64,000 nt of DNA from contig CAWHXG010000003.1 of assembly GCA_963833235.1 (NCBI GenBank), positions 248,001 through 312,000 on the forward strand. The letters run 5' to 3'. This document shows positions 52,981-61,079 of this stretch, piece by piece. Made by a program: the position numbers and the translations under genes. The notes under the pieces were generated by a model, which saw only the letters and a list, made by a program, of their open reading frames with translations, had not been told where the DNA came from and did not search any database. Source of the stretch: CAWHXG01 sp963833235 (GTDB lineage Bacteria > Pseudomonadota > Alphaproteobacteria > Rhodobacterales > Rhodobacteraceae). Numbering within the stretch: the stretch's first letter is position 1; each line of letters opens with the position of its first letter.

Positions 52981-53082
52981 ATGGGTCAGAAGCAGGAACA
53001 GAGCACGCAATCCGCGCAGGCGCCGCGGCCGGCACCGCCGCCCAAGCCGGCGCCGAAATTCCCCGATTGGGCGATGATCTGA
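52981..53082 (+). CDS. 33-aa Pro/Gln-rich small protein
   Basis: ATG 52981 follows a near-perfect 'aaggag' at proper spacing and an AT-rich leader, both rare in this GC-rich window. The 33-aa product starts 'MGQKQEQSTQSAQ', has a Pro/Ala/Lys segment and ends 'FPDWAMI'. It has no signal peptide or helix. Function is unknown; it is too short for standard gene finders. Its stop is 87 bases before the ndk terminator hairpin. Confidence 0.5.
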   Translation: MGQKQEQSTQSAQAPRPAPPPKPAPKFPDWAMI

Positions 53083-53168
53083 AACAGCCGCCTCCACGTC
53101 AGGCGCCCTGTCGGACGCACTGAAAAATCGGCCCCGGGCTTTTCAGGCCTCAAGTCGCGGTCGGAACG

Positions 53169-53196
53169 AAAAAGGGCGCCGCAACCTGCAGCGCCC
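53169..53196 (-). terminator. Intrinsic terminator of ndk
   Basis: On the minus strand, GGGCGC (53196-53191) pairs with GCGCCC (53179-53174) and is followed by TTTTT (53173-53169), 40 bases after the ndk stop. It is the clearest rho-independent terminator in the window. Confidence 0.75.
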
Positions 53197-53236
53197 GATA
53201 TTCCGGCAATTCACCCCGCCGACTGGCGGGGTCGCG

Positions 53237-53659
53237 TCAGCCGACCAATTCCATACCGGCGAAGAAATATCCGATCTCCTGCGCCGCCGTCTCCGGCGCG
53301 TCGGACCCGTGCACCGAATTCTCGCCGACCAATTCCGAGAAGTCGGCGCGGATGGTGCCCGGCTCCGCATCGGCGGGGTTGGTCGCGCCCATGATCTCGC
53401 GGTTCTTCGCGATGGCGCCCTCGCCTTCCAGCACCTGCACCACGACCGGCCCGCTCGCCATGAACTCGCACAGTTCGTCGTAGAACGGCCGTTCGGCATG
53501 CACTTCGTAGAACTTGCCGGCCTGCGCCTTCGTCAGGTGCAGCCGCTTCTGGGCCACGATGGTCAGGCCCGCCTCCTCGAACTTGGCATTGATCTTGCCG
53601 GTCAGGTTGCGCCGGGTCGCGTCCGGCTTGATGATCGACAGCGTGCGTTCGGTGGCCAT
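53237..53659 (-). CDS. ndk: Nucleoside diphosphate kinase
   Basis: A 140-aa enzyme that balances nucleoside triphosphates by a phospho-His intermediate. 'RTLSIIKPDATRRNLTGKIN' and the active-site 'GATNPADAEPGTIRADF' are conserved, and 'ELVGENSVHGSDAPETA' carries the catalytic His (NSVHGSD). ATG 53659 is chosen from family alignment; the frame upstream crosses the dispersed repeat. It is followed by a clear terminator and diverges from the ABC-F gene. Confidence 0.96.
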   Translation of the reverse strand: MATERTLSIIKPDATRRNLTGKINAKFEEAGLTIVAQKRLHLTKAQAGKFYEVHAERPFYDELCEFMASGPVVVQVLEGEGAIAKNREIMGATNPADAEPGTIRADFSELVGENSVHGSDAPETAAQEIGYFFAGMELVG

Positions 53660-53966
53660 GGCCTGCCTCTTTCTTGACTTCGCGAGTGCGGGGGGCGCGG
53701 TGCCCCGGTAAGACCCGGAGGGCGGCATCCCGCCCGTCCGTTCCGGCGGTTGGCTAGCATGGAGGCCCAGGGTTGGAAAGGCCGGTTGGAACGGCCGCGC
53801 TGCCGCGATGCCGCGCGTCCAGGTCCCTGCCCAAGCGTGACCGCACCGCGCGCAGGGGTCCGACACAAAGCCGACCGAAAGCCGACGCCGGGCCGACACT
53901 CGATTTCGCCCTCCGAGGGGCCTCGCCGCATTGACGCCGCAGCCCCGCTGCGGCACAGCAGCGCCC
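53660..53966. other. Divergent ndk / ABC-F intergenic region
   Basis: About 305 bases containing copy 2 of the 58-bp element (53851-53908). The rest shows no gene. Promoters for both flanking genes should lie here. Confidence 0.5.
53851..53908. repeat. 58-bp dispersed element of four 11-nt units, copy 2
   Basis: Same plan and orientation as 9321-9378: 'cgcaggggt', then 11-mers at 53860, 53871, 53882 and 53893 (ccgacacaaag, ccgaccgaaag, ccgacgccggg, ccgacactcga), then 'tttcg'. The six differences all fall in units 2 and 3. It is located in the divergent ndk/ABC-F region, a context unrelated to copy 1. Confidence 0.85.
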
Positions 53967-55814
53967 ATGCTCCGCATCGCAGACATCACCTATTCGGTCG
54001 AGGGCCGGCCGCTGTTCGCGGGCGCCAGCGCGGTCGTGCCCGATGGCCACAAGGTCGGACTCGTGGGGCGTAACGGTACCGGAAAGACCACGCTTTTCAA
54101 CCTGATACGCGGCGATCTTGTGCTCGAGGGCGGCGAGATCGCGCTGCCGCAACGCGCCCGGATCGGCGGCGTCGCGCAGGAGGTGCCGGCCTCCGGGACG
54201 TCGCTTATCGACACCGTGCTGGAGGCCGATACCGAGCGCGCCGGCCTCATGGCCGAGGCCGAGACGGCCACCGACCCCACCCGCATCGCCGAGGTCCAGA
54301 CCCGCCTCGCCGATATCGACGCCTGGTCCGCCGAGGCCCGCGCGTCCAGCATTCTCAAGGGCTTGGGTTTCGACATTGATGAGCAATCCATGCCCTGCAG
54401 CGCCTTTTCGGGGGGCTGGCGGATGCGCGTGGCGCTGGCCGGTGTGCTCTTCGCCCGCCCCGATCTTCTGCTTCTGGACGAGCCCACGAACTACCTCGAC
54501 CTCGAAGGCGCGCTCTGGCTCGAAAGCTACCTCGCCGCCTACCCGCACACGGTCATCATCATCAGCCACGACCGCGGCCTGCTGAACCGCGCCGTCAACG
54601 CTATCCTGCATCTCGAAGACCGGAAACTTACGTTCTATCAAGGGCCTTACGACCAATTCGCCCGCGCCCGCGCCGCCAAGCGCGCCGTCCAGGCCGCCGA
54701 GGCGCGCAAGCAGGGCCTGCAGCGCGCGCATCTGCAAAGCTTCGTTGACCGGTTCCGCTATAAGGCCAGCAAGGCCAAGCAGGCCCAGGCGCGGATCAAG
54801 ATGCTCGAGAAGATGGAAACGATCACCGCGCCCGAGGACGAGGCCCGCCAGGTCTTCACCTTCCCCGAGCCCGAGGAGCTGTCGCCGCCCATCGTCAACC
54901 TGGAAGGCGCCGAGGTCGGTTATGGCGGCAAGGCGGTGCTCCGCAAGCTTTCGCTGCGCATCGACCAGGACGACCGGATCGCGCTTCTGGGCAAGAACGG
55001 CGAAGGAAAATCCACGCTGAGCAAACTCTTGTCGGGCAGACTTGAAGCGATGTCGGGCCGGATGATCACCTCGAACAAGCTGCGGATCGGCTATTTCGCG
55101 CAGCACCAGGTCGACGAGCTCTTCATCGACGAGACGCCGCTGGAGCATCTGCGCCGCGTCCGCCCCGACGATGCGCCGGCGAAGCTTCGCGCGCGGCTGG
55201 CCGGCTTCGGGTTGCTCGCCGATCAGGCCGATACGGTCGTGGGCCGGCTCTCGGGCGGGCAGAAGGCACGGCTCTCGCTGCTGCTGGCCACCCTGCACGC
55301 GCCACACCTGCTGATCCTCGACGAACCCACCAACCACCTCGACATGGAAAGCCGCGAGGGCCTGGTGCAGGCCCTCAGCGCCTATTCCGGCGCGGTGATC
55401 CTGGTGAGCCACGACATGCACCTGCTCAGCCTGGTGGCCGACCGGCTCTGGCTGGTGAAGGACGGGCGGGTCGAACCCTATGAGGACGATCTGGAGGGGT
55501 ATCGCCGCTTCCTGCTCACCGGTAACGGTCCCAAGCGTCCCGAGCCCGCCAAGCCCGCCCCGAAGCGCGCCAGCCGCGACGAGATGCAGGGCATGCGCGC
55601 CGAGGTGCGCCGCTGCGAAGAGAGGCTGGGCAAGCTCAACGCCATGCGCGACAAGCTGGCCACCAAGCTCGCCAACCCGGCGCTCTACGACGAGGCGCGG
55701 CTGCAGGAGGCGGAGGTCTGGCAGCGCAAGTACGCCGAGGTGATGGAGGCCCTGGAACGGGCAGAAACCATGTGGCTTTCGGCGCAAGAGAAGCTGGAGG
55801 CAGCCGCGGCCTGA
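53967..55814 (+). CDS. ABC-F family ATP-binding protein
   Basis: A 615-aa soluble protein with two ABC domains and no membrane part, as in ribosome-associated ABC-F factors (Uup/EttA type). First Walker A GRNGTGKT, signature 'FSGGWRMRVALAGVLF', Walker B 'LLLLDEPTNYLDLEG'. A charged linker 'DRFRYKASKAKQAQARIKMLE' follows. Second Walker A GKNGEGKS, signature 'LSGGQKARLSLLLA', Walker B 'LLILDEPTNHLDME'. The C-terminal ~80 residues are a coiled coil. ATG 53967 gives the family start 'MLRIADITYSVEGRPLF'. The exact subfamily is not resolved. Confidence 0.92.
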   Translation: MLRIADITYSVEGRPLFAGASAVVPDGHKVGLVGRNGTGKTTLFNLIRGDLVLEGGEIALPQRARIGGVAQEVPASGTSLIDTVLEADTERAGLMAEAETATDPTRIAEVQTRLADIDAWSAEARASSILKGLGFDIDEQSMPCSAFSGGWRMRVALAGVLFARPDLLLLDEPTNYLDLEGALWLESYLAAYPHTVIIISHDRGLLNRAVNAILHLEDRKLTFYQGPYDQFARARAAKRAVQAAEARKQGLQRAHLQSFVDRFRYKASKAKQAQARIKMLEKMETITAPEDEARQVFTFPEPEELSPPIVNLEGAEVGYGGKAVLRKLSLRIDQDDRIALLGKNGEGKSTLSKLLSGRLEAMSGRMITSNKLRIGYFAQHQVDELFIDETPLEHLRRVRPDDAPAKLRARLAGFGLLADQADTVVGRLSGGQKARLSLLLATLHAPHLLILDEPTNHLDMESREGLVQALSAYSGAVILVSHDMHLLSLVADRLWLVKDGRVEPYEDDLEGYRRFLLTGNGPKRPEPAKPAPKRASRDEMQGMRAEVRRCEERLGKLNAMRDKLATKLANPALYDEARLQEAEVWQRKYAEVMEALERAETMWLSAQEKLEAAAA

Positions 55815-55942
55815 CCTGCTGCGACGCATAAGCTTCGGGATGTAAGTTACTGGTGGTAAATAAAAATCTTCCGACCATGCTCAATTCTGATAGCATTACC
55901 TCAGGTGAGCTTATCGCCGCAAGTCGCTGTTCCAGATAGGAA

Positions 55943-56578
55943 ATAGCCCTGGATACCGCAACAGCCCTCACCGCCTTCGTCACCCTCGTCGTCGTGATCG
56001 ACCCCATCGGTCTGGCGCCGATGTTCGTGGCCCTTACCAGCGGCATGGATGCCCGGCATCGTCGCGCGGTCGCCCTGCGCGCCTGCGGCGTCGCGTTCTG
56101 CGTGCTGACGATCTTCGGCCTGCTCGGCGACGCGGTGCTCGAGACGCTCGGCATCTCGCTTCCGGCCTTCCGGATCGCGGGCGGCCTGCTGCTCTTCTTC
56201 ATCGCCATCGACATGCTGTTCGAGAAGCGCACCGAGCGGCGCGAGGGGCGTCATGCAGAAGCCGACCACGACCCGTCCGTCTTTCCCCTGGCCACCCCGC
56301 TCATCGCCGGGCCCGGCGCCATGGCGACCATGATCCTTCTGGGCACCGCGCCCGGCGGCTCCTGGCTGAACCTGCTCGAGACCCACCTCATCATGGGCGC
56401 GGTAATCCTGCTGTGTCTCGCCCTCTTCATGATGGCGGGGCTGATCGAGCGCGTTCTGGGCCGCACCGGCATCGTCGTGGTCACCCGGCTCCTGGGCATG
56501 CTGCTGGCCGCCCTCTCCGTCCAGTTCGTGCTCGACGGGCTGACGGCCCTCGGGATCGTGCCCCCGCTTTCGGGATGA
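55943..56578 (+). CDS. MarC family integral membrane protein, atypical start
   Basis: About 211 aa, with six hydrophobic helices. 'VVIDPIGLAPMFVALTSGM' and 'PLATPLIAGPGAMATMILLG' are MarC/UPF0056 hallmarks; the family's function is unknown. Homologous sequence begins before the first ATG/GTG (GTG 55994): codons 'ALDTATALTAFVTLVV' precede it. The only candidates after the in-frame stop at 55937-55939 are ATA 55943 and CTG 55949, just after 'agga'. Either a rare start codon or a G-to-A sequence error turned ATG into ATA. Confidence 0.8.
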   Translation: MALDTATALTAFVTLVVVIDPIGLAPMFVALTSGMDARHRRAVALRACGVAFCVLTIFGLLGDAVLETLGISLPAFRIAGGLLLFFIAIDMLFEKRTERREGRHAEADHDPSVFPLATPLIAGPGAMATMILLGTAPGGSWLNLLETHLIMGAVILLCLALFMMAGLIERVLGRTGIVVVTRLLGMLLAALSVQFVLDGLTALGIVPPLSG

Positions 56579-56636
56579 GCCGCTCGAAATCCCCGTCGCG
56601 CTTGCCTATCTGAGGGGGAGCGACAGGGAGGCTGCG

Positions 56637-57218
56637 ATGACGGGGCAGGATTACGGCCAGCTGGGATATCTGGTGCTGCTGGGCAGCGTCATCGCCGGGT
56701 ACTTCCTCGTGGCGAACCGGAACCAGCTGGGCAAGATGGCCCAGCAGGCGGCGGTCTGGGGGCTGATATTCCTGGGCGCCATCGCCGCCGCCGGGCTCTG
56801 GGGCGATATCCGCTCCACCGTTCCCGGCCCGCAGGCGATGCGCGTCGGCGAGGGCCGGATCGAGGTGCCGCGCAGCCCGGACGGGCATTATTACCTGCGC
56901 CTTGGCCTGAACGGAACGCCGGTGGACTTCATTGTAGATACCGGTGCGACGGATATGGTGCTGAGCGCCGAGGATGCCGCGCGCATCGGCATCGAGGAGG
57001 GCAGCCTGCGCTTCCTCGGCCGCGCGGTCACTGCCAACGGCGAGATCCGCACCGCAGCCACCCGCATCGACGAGGTGCGCCTTGGCGGCTTTCTGGACCG
57101 CGACGTGCCGGCTCGCGTCAGCGGCGGCGAGATGCCCGGCTCGCTCCTTGGCATGGGCTATCTCTCGCGCTTCACCGAGCTGAGCATTTCCGGCGGGCGG
57201 CTGACCCTCGTGCGTTGA
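56637..57218 (+). CDS. Retropepsin-like aspartic protease, TIGR02281 clan AA type
   Basis: A 193-aa membrane-anchored protease. Two N-terminal hydrophobic segments (about residues 8-26 and 38-55) precede a single retropepsin-like domain with the catalytic DTGATD (Asp-101) and 'LLGMGYLSRFTELSI'. With one catalytic motif it must dimerise. ATG 56637 has 'agggaggctgcg' upstream. It is convergent with pepA, separated by 6 bases. The substrate is unknown. Confidence 0.87.
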   Translation: MTGQDYGQLGYLVLLGSVIAGYFLVANRNQLGKMAQQAAVWGLIFLGAIAAAGLWGDIRSTVPGPQAMRVGEGRIEVPRSPDGHYYLRLGLNGTPVDFIVDTGATDMVLSAEDAARIGIEEGSLRFLGRAVTANGEIRTAATRIDEVRLGGFLDRDVPARVSGGEMPGSLLGMGYLSRFTELSISGGRLTLVR

Positions 57219-57224
57219 GGCGCG

Positions 57225-58700
57225 TCAGCCCTTCTCGAAGCCGTCCCGCACCAGCCGGTCCAGCGCCAGGACGCCCCAGCCGCTGGCCCCCTTCGGCGCC
57301 ATATCGCCATCCGCCGTCGCCTGCGCCGCGCCGGCGATATCCAGATGCACCCAAGGCACGTCGTCCTTCACGAAGCGCTTGAGGAACTGCGCGGCGGTGA
57401 TGGCACCCGCCTGCCGCCCGCCGCCGACGTTCTTCATGTCGGCGATCCGGCTCTTCAGCTGCTTGTCGTAGGCAGGGTCGAGCGGCAGGCGCCAGGCGCC
57501 CTCGCCCTCGGCGTTCGCGGCGGCGAGGAACGCGTTGCAAAGTGTGTCGTCGTTGGAGAATACACCCGCCTTCTCGTGCCCGAGCGCCACGATCACGGCC
57601 CCGGTCAGCGTCGCCAGATCGACCATGCCCGCCGGCTTGAACCGCTCCTGCGCGTACCAGAGCACGTCCGCCAGAACCAACCGCCCCTCAGCGTCTGTAT
57701 TGATGATCTCGACCGTGTCGCCCTTCATCGAGGTCACCACGTCGCCGGGGCGCGCGGCGCGGCCATCGGGCATGTTCTCGACCAGCCCGACGATGCCGAC
57801 GACGTTGGCCGGGGCCTTGCGCAGCGCCAGGGTCCGCATGACGCCCGCCACGACGCCGGCCCCGCCCATGTCGCCGGTCATCTCCTCCATGCCCTGCGCG
57901 GGCTTGATGCTGATCCCGCCGGTGTCGAAGACGACGCCCTTGCCGATCAGCGCCAGCGGCGGCGCGCCCTCCGCACCGCCGTTCCAGCGCATCACCACCA
58001 CCTTAGAGGGGGTTTCCGAGCCGCGGCCCACGGCCAGCAGGGTGCGCATCCCCAGCTCCTCCAGCTGCGCCTCCTCGAGCACCTCGACCTCTAGCCCGAG
58101 ATCGCTCATCGCGGCCAGCCGGTTGGCGAACTCCGTCGTGGTCAGCACGTTGGCGGGCAGGTTGATGAGGTCGCGCGTCATCAGCACGCCCGCGATCCGC
58201 GCCGCGGCCAGATCCGCGTCTGCCCGAACGGCCTCGGCATCGGCCACCATCAGGGTCACCTTGCCGCGCGGCTTGTCATCTCCGGTCTTGCAGTCGCGGA
58301 ACTCGTAGGCCCGCAGGCCGAGCCCGAGGGCCAGTTCGCCCGCGCGCTGAATGGCGCCCGCGAGCACCAGCACCGGGGCCGGCCCCATCGCCTTGCCGAT
58401 GGCCCCGCCGGCCCGCCGCGCCTCGGCCGCATCCGCGCCGCCCTCGAGCCTCACGATCTGCAGGGTCGCCGCCTTCAGGCCATGGGGCTGCGCCAGCTCC
58501 ACCGCGCCGCCCGGCTTCAGCTCGACGAAGGCTGGGCTGGCCACGGCACGCGCCACGGCACCGTGGGTCATCCCGTCGAGGTCCTTGGCCGGGCCGGCCA
58601 GATCCCCGGACCCTGCGGCGAAGACCACGATCCGGCCCTCGGCCGTCGCGACGGCCCCGATATCTGTTGCGGCGATGGCGATCTGCACGGGGTCGGTCAT
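57225..58700 (-). CDS. pepA: Leucyl aminopeptidase
   Basis: A 491-aa M17 zinc aminopeptidase. The metal-binding and catalytic motifs 'LIGKGVVFDTGGISIKP', 'MGGAGVVAGVMR' and 'NTDAEGRLVLADVLWYA' are complete in the C-terminal domain. The N-terminal ~170 residues are the variable macro-like domain. ATG 58700 is followed by family sequence. It diverges from lptF, as in many Gram-negative genomes. Confidence 0.95.
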   Translation of the reverse strand: MTDPVQIAIAATDIGAVATAEGRIVVFAAGSGDLAGPAKDLDGMTHGAVARAVASPAFVELKPGGAVELAQPHGLKAATLQIVRLEGGADAAEARRAGGAIGKAMGPAPVLVLAGAIQRAGELALGLGLRAYEFRDCKTGDDKPRGKVTLMVADAEAVRADADLAAARIAGVLMTRDLINLPANVLTTTEFANRLAAMSDLGLEVEVLEEAQLEELGMRTLLAVGRGSETPSKVVVMRWNGGAEGAPPLALIGKGVVFDTGGISIKPAQGMEEMTGDMGGAGVVAGVMRTLALRKAPANVVGIVGLVENMPDGRAARPGDVVTSMKGDTVEIINTDAEGRLVLADVLWYAQERFKPAGMVDLATLTGAVIVALGHEKAGVFSNDDTLCNAFLAAANAEGEGAWRLPLDPAYDKQLKSRIADMKNVGGGRQAGAITAAQFLKRFVKDDVPWVHLDIAGAAQATADGDMAPKGASGWGVLALDRLVRDGFEKG

Positions 58701-58870
58701 CCGGGGGCTCCTCTGGCGGCGTCGCGCCGTCCTACCGCCAGCCCGGCGCCTTGGCCAGAGCGGCGGGAGGCGGCATGAGGCGGCGGCACGCGCGCTCCAC
58801 GCCCGGTTCCCCCCGCCCCGGCCATGCGGTAGAAGAGGCTTTCGGGAGTGAGGCAGGCGCGGCGCGACCC

Positions 58871-59989
58871 ATGGGCAGACTAGATCGGTACATCCTGTCG
58901 CAGCTCCTGCGCGTCTTCGGCTTCTTCGCGCTGGTTCTAATCGGCGTCTACTGGGTCAACCGCGCGGTCCTGCTGGTCGACCGTTACCTCAGCGAGGGGC
59001 AGTCCGGCGGTCTGGTGCTCGAGCTGACGCTGCTCAGCCTGCCCAGCCTGATGCTGATCGTGCTGCCCATCGCCGCTTTCGTGGCCGCGGTCTACGTCAC
59101 CAACCGCCTGCACGGCGACAGTGAACTGGTGGTGGTGCAGGCAACGGGCTACGGCATGTTCCGCCTCGTGCGCCCGTTCGCACTCTTCGGGCTGCTCGTG
59201 GGGCTGGTGATGCTGGTGCTCGCGCACGTGCTCGTGCCGGCCTCGATGCGGCAGCTGAACGCCCTGGAGGACGAACTGAAGGCAGCCGTCTCCTCGCGGC
59301 TGCTGGTGCCGGGCAGCTTCCAGAGCCCGACACCCGGCATCACCGTCTACGTGCGCGAGATCACGCCCGACGGCACGCTGGAGGACTTGCTGCTCAGCGA
59401 CAGGCGGGATCGCGAGCGCGAGACGATCTATTCGGCGCAGACGGCGCGGCTGGTGCGCGACGCCGATGGGCCGAAGCTGATCATGTTCAAGGGGATGGCC
59501 CAGACGATGGAGGACCCAGGCACACGGCTCTTCACCACCCGGTTCGATGATTTCACCGTGGCCATCGGCACGCTCATTGCCGAGCCAGGCGCGCGGCGGC
59601 TGGATTACCGCGGGCTGCCCACCGCACAGCTTCTCGTGCCGTCGCCCGATACCCTTGAGCAGACCCGCCGCACCGCGCCCGACCTGCAGCGCGAGGCGCA
59701 TCTGCGGGTGACCCAGGCGCTGGTCGCAGCCGTCGCGGGGCCGCTCGGCTTCGCCACCCTGATGCTGGGCGGGTTCAGCCGGTTCGGCCTGTGGCGGCAG
59801 ATCGGCGGCGCGGTGCTGCTGATCGTGTTGGTCAAACTGGTCGACAATTCCCTGATCGGGGTTGCGCGCCGGACGCCCGGATTGTGGTCGCTCGTCTATG
59901 CCGCCCCCCTTGGGGCCATGGCGCTCTGCTTCGGCCTGCTGAGCCTCGCCGACCGGCCGCGCATGGGCGCGGGGCGCGCGGCCGCATGA
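58871..59989 (+). CDS. lptF: LPS export ABC transporter permease LptF
   Basis: A 372-aa inner-membrane protein, one half of the LptFG permease that lifts lipopolysaccharide out of the membrane. 'MGRLDRYILSQLLRVFGFFALVL' pieces at the start, six helices (three at each end) and the periplasmic beta-jellyroll between them (about residues 110-280) are visible. ATG 58871 is preferred; the frame upstream is Arg-rich. Its TGA overlaps the lptG ATG (ATGA). Confidence 0.93.
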   Translation: MGRLDRYILSQLLRVFGFFALVLIGVYWVNRAVLLVDRYLSEGQSGGLVLELTLLSLPSLMLIVLPIAAFVAAVYVTNRLHGDSELVVVQATGYGMFRLVRPFALFGLLVGLVMLVLAHVLVPASMRQLNALEDELKAAVSSRLLVPGSFQSPTPGITVYVREITPDGTLEDLLLSDRRDRERETIYSAQTARLVRDADGPKLIMFKGMAQTMEDPGTRLFTTRFDDFTVAIGTLIAEPGARRLDYRGLPTAQLLVPSPDTLEQTRRTAPDLQREAHLRVTQALVAAVAGPLGFATLMLGGFSRFGLWRQIGGAVLLIVLVKLVDNSLIGVARRTPGLWSLVYAAPLGAMALCFGLLSLADRPRMGAGRAAA

Positions 59990-61079
59990 CGTTGCACGTC
60001 TACTTCGCGCGGAAGTTCCTGATGACCTTCCTCGGCATCCTCGGCGGCTTCTTCGTGTTCATGTGGCTGATCGAGTTCCTCGAGCAGATCCGTCGGTTCG
60101 ACGACGAGGCCGTGGGCCTCGGCACGCTCGCGTGGATGGCCCTGCTGAAGCTGCCCGAATCGCTCTACCAGATCGTCACGCTGGTGATCCTCCTGGCGAC
60201 GATCCTGATGCTGCTCACGCTGGCCCGCACCAGCGAGCTGGTCGTGACCCGCGCCACCGGGCGTTCGGCGATCCAGAGCCTCGCCGCCCCGGTCCTGACC
60301 GCGCTGGCGCTCGGCGCCGTCACCGTGGGCATCGCCAACCCGATGGTCGCGTCGCTCTGAAGCGCTACGAGACCGTCGAGAACCGCCTGAAGGGGGCGGA
60401 GCAGGCCGTTTCGATCAGCCGGGAGGGGCTTTGGCTGCGCCAGGGCAGCGGCGACCGGCAGACCGCGATCCGCGCAGCGCGCGCCAATCTCGACGGCACG
60501 CGGCTCTTCGAGGTAACCTTCATCGGCTTCGATGCTGCCAGCGGCCCCTCGATGCGGGTGGAGGCCGCCGAGGCGCGCCTGATCCCCGGCAGCTGGGTCC
60601 TGACCGATGCGAAGACCTGGAACCTCACCGAGGTCGCGAACCCCGAGGCCTCGGCCGAGCGGGTCGCCCGCCTGCTGGTCCCGACCGATCTCACCCGCGC
60701 GCAGATCCGCGACAGCTTCGGCACGCCCGCCTCCATCCCGATCTGGGAGCTTCCGGGCTTCATCGACCGGCTGGAGGCCTCGGGCTTCTCCGCCCGGGCG
60801 CATCGCGTCTGGTTCCAGTCCGAGCTGGCGCGGCCGCTCGGCTTCGTCGCGATGGTGCTGATCGGCGCGGTCTTCACCCTGCGCCACACGCGCTTCGGGC
60901 GGACGGGGATCATGGTGCTTTCGGCCGTGCTTTCCGGCTTCGCGCTGTATTTCGTCGGCAATCTTGCCGCGGTGATGGGCGAAAGCGGGCAGATCCCCGT
61001 GGCCGTCGCCGTCTGGTCCCCACCCGTTGCCGCGATCTGCCTCGCCCTCTCCATGCTTCTGCACTTCGAGGACGGATGA
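59986..61079 (+). pseudogene. lptG: LPS export ABC transporter permease LptG, one frameshift
   Basis: The partner of LptF. ATG 59986 overlaps the lptF stop. The first ~124 codons ('VYFARKFLMTFLGILGGFFVF', 'LTLARTSELVVTRATGRSA') run to a premature TGA at 60358. The protein continues one frame over from 'LKRYETVENRLKGAEQAV' to the stop at 61077-61079, which overlaps the lptD ATG. Adding one base near 60350 restores a 364-aa protein, the usual size. LptG is essential in most Gram-negatives that have it, so a base-call deletion is far more likely than inactivation. Confidence 0.88.

Noticed and set aside
53754..55829. 691-codon minus-strand frame opposite the ABC-F gene
   Set aside because: Antisense shadow; the plus-strand ABC-F protein has both ABC domains complete.
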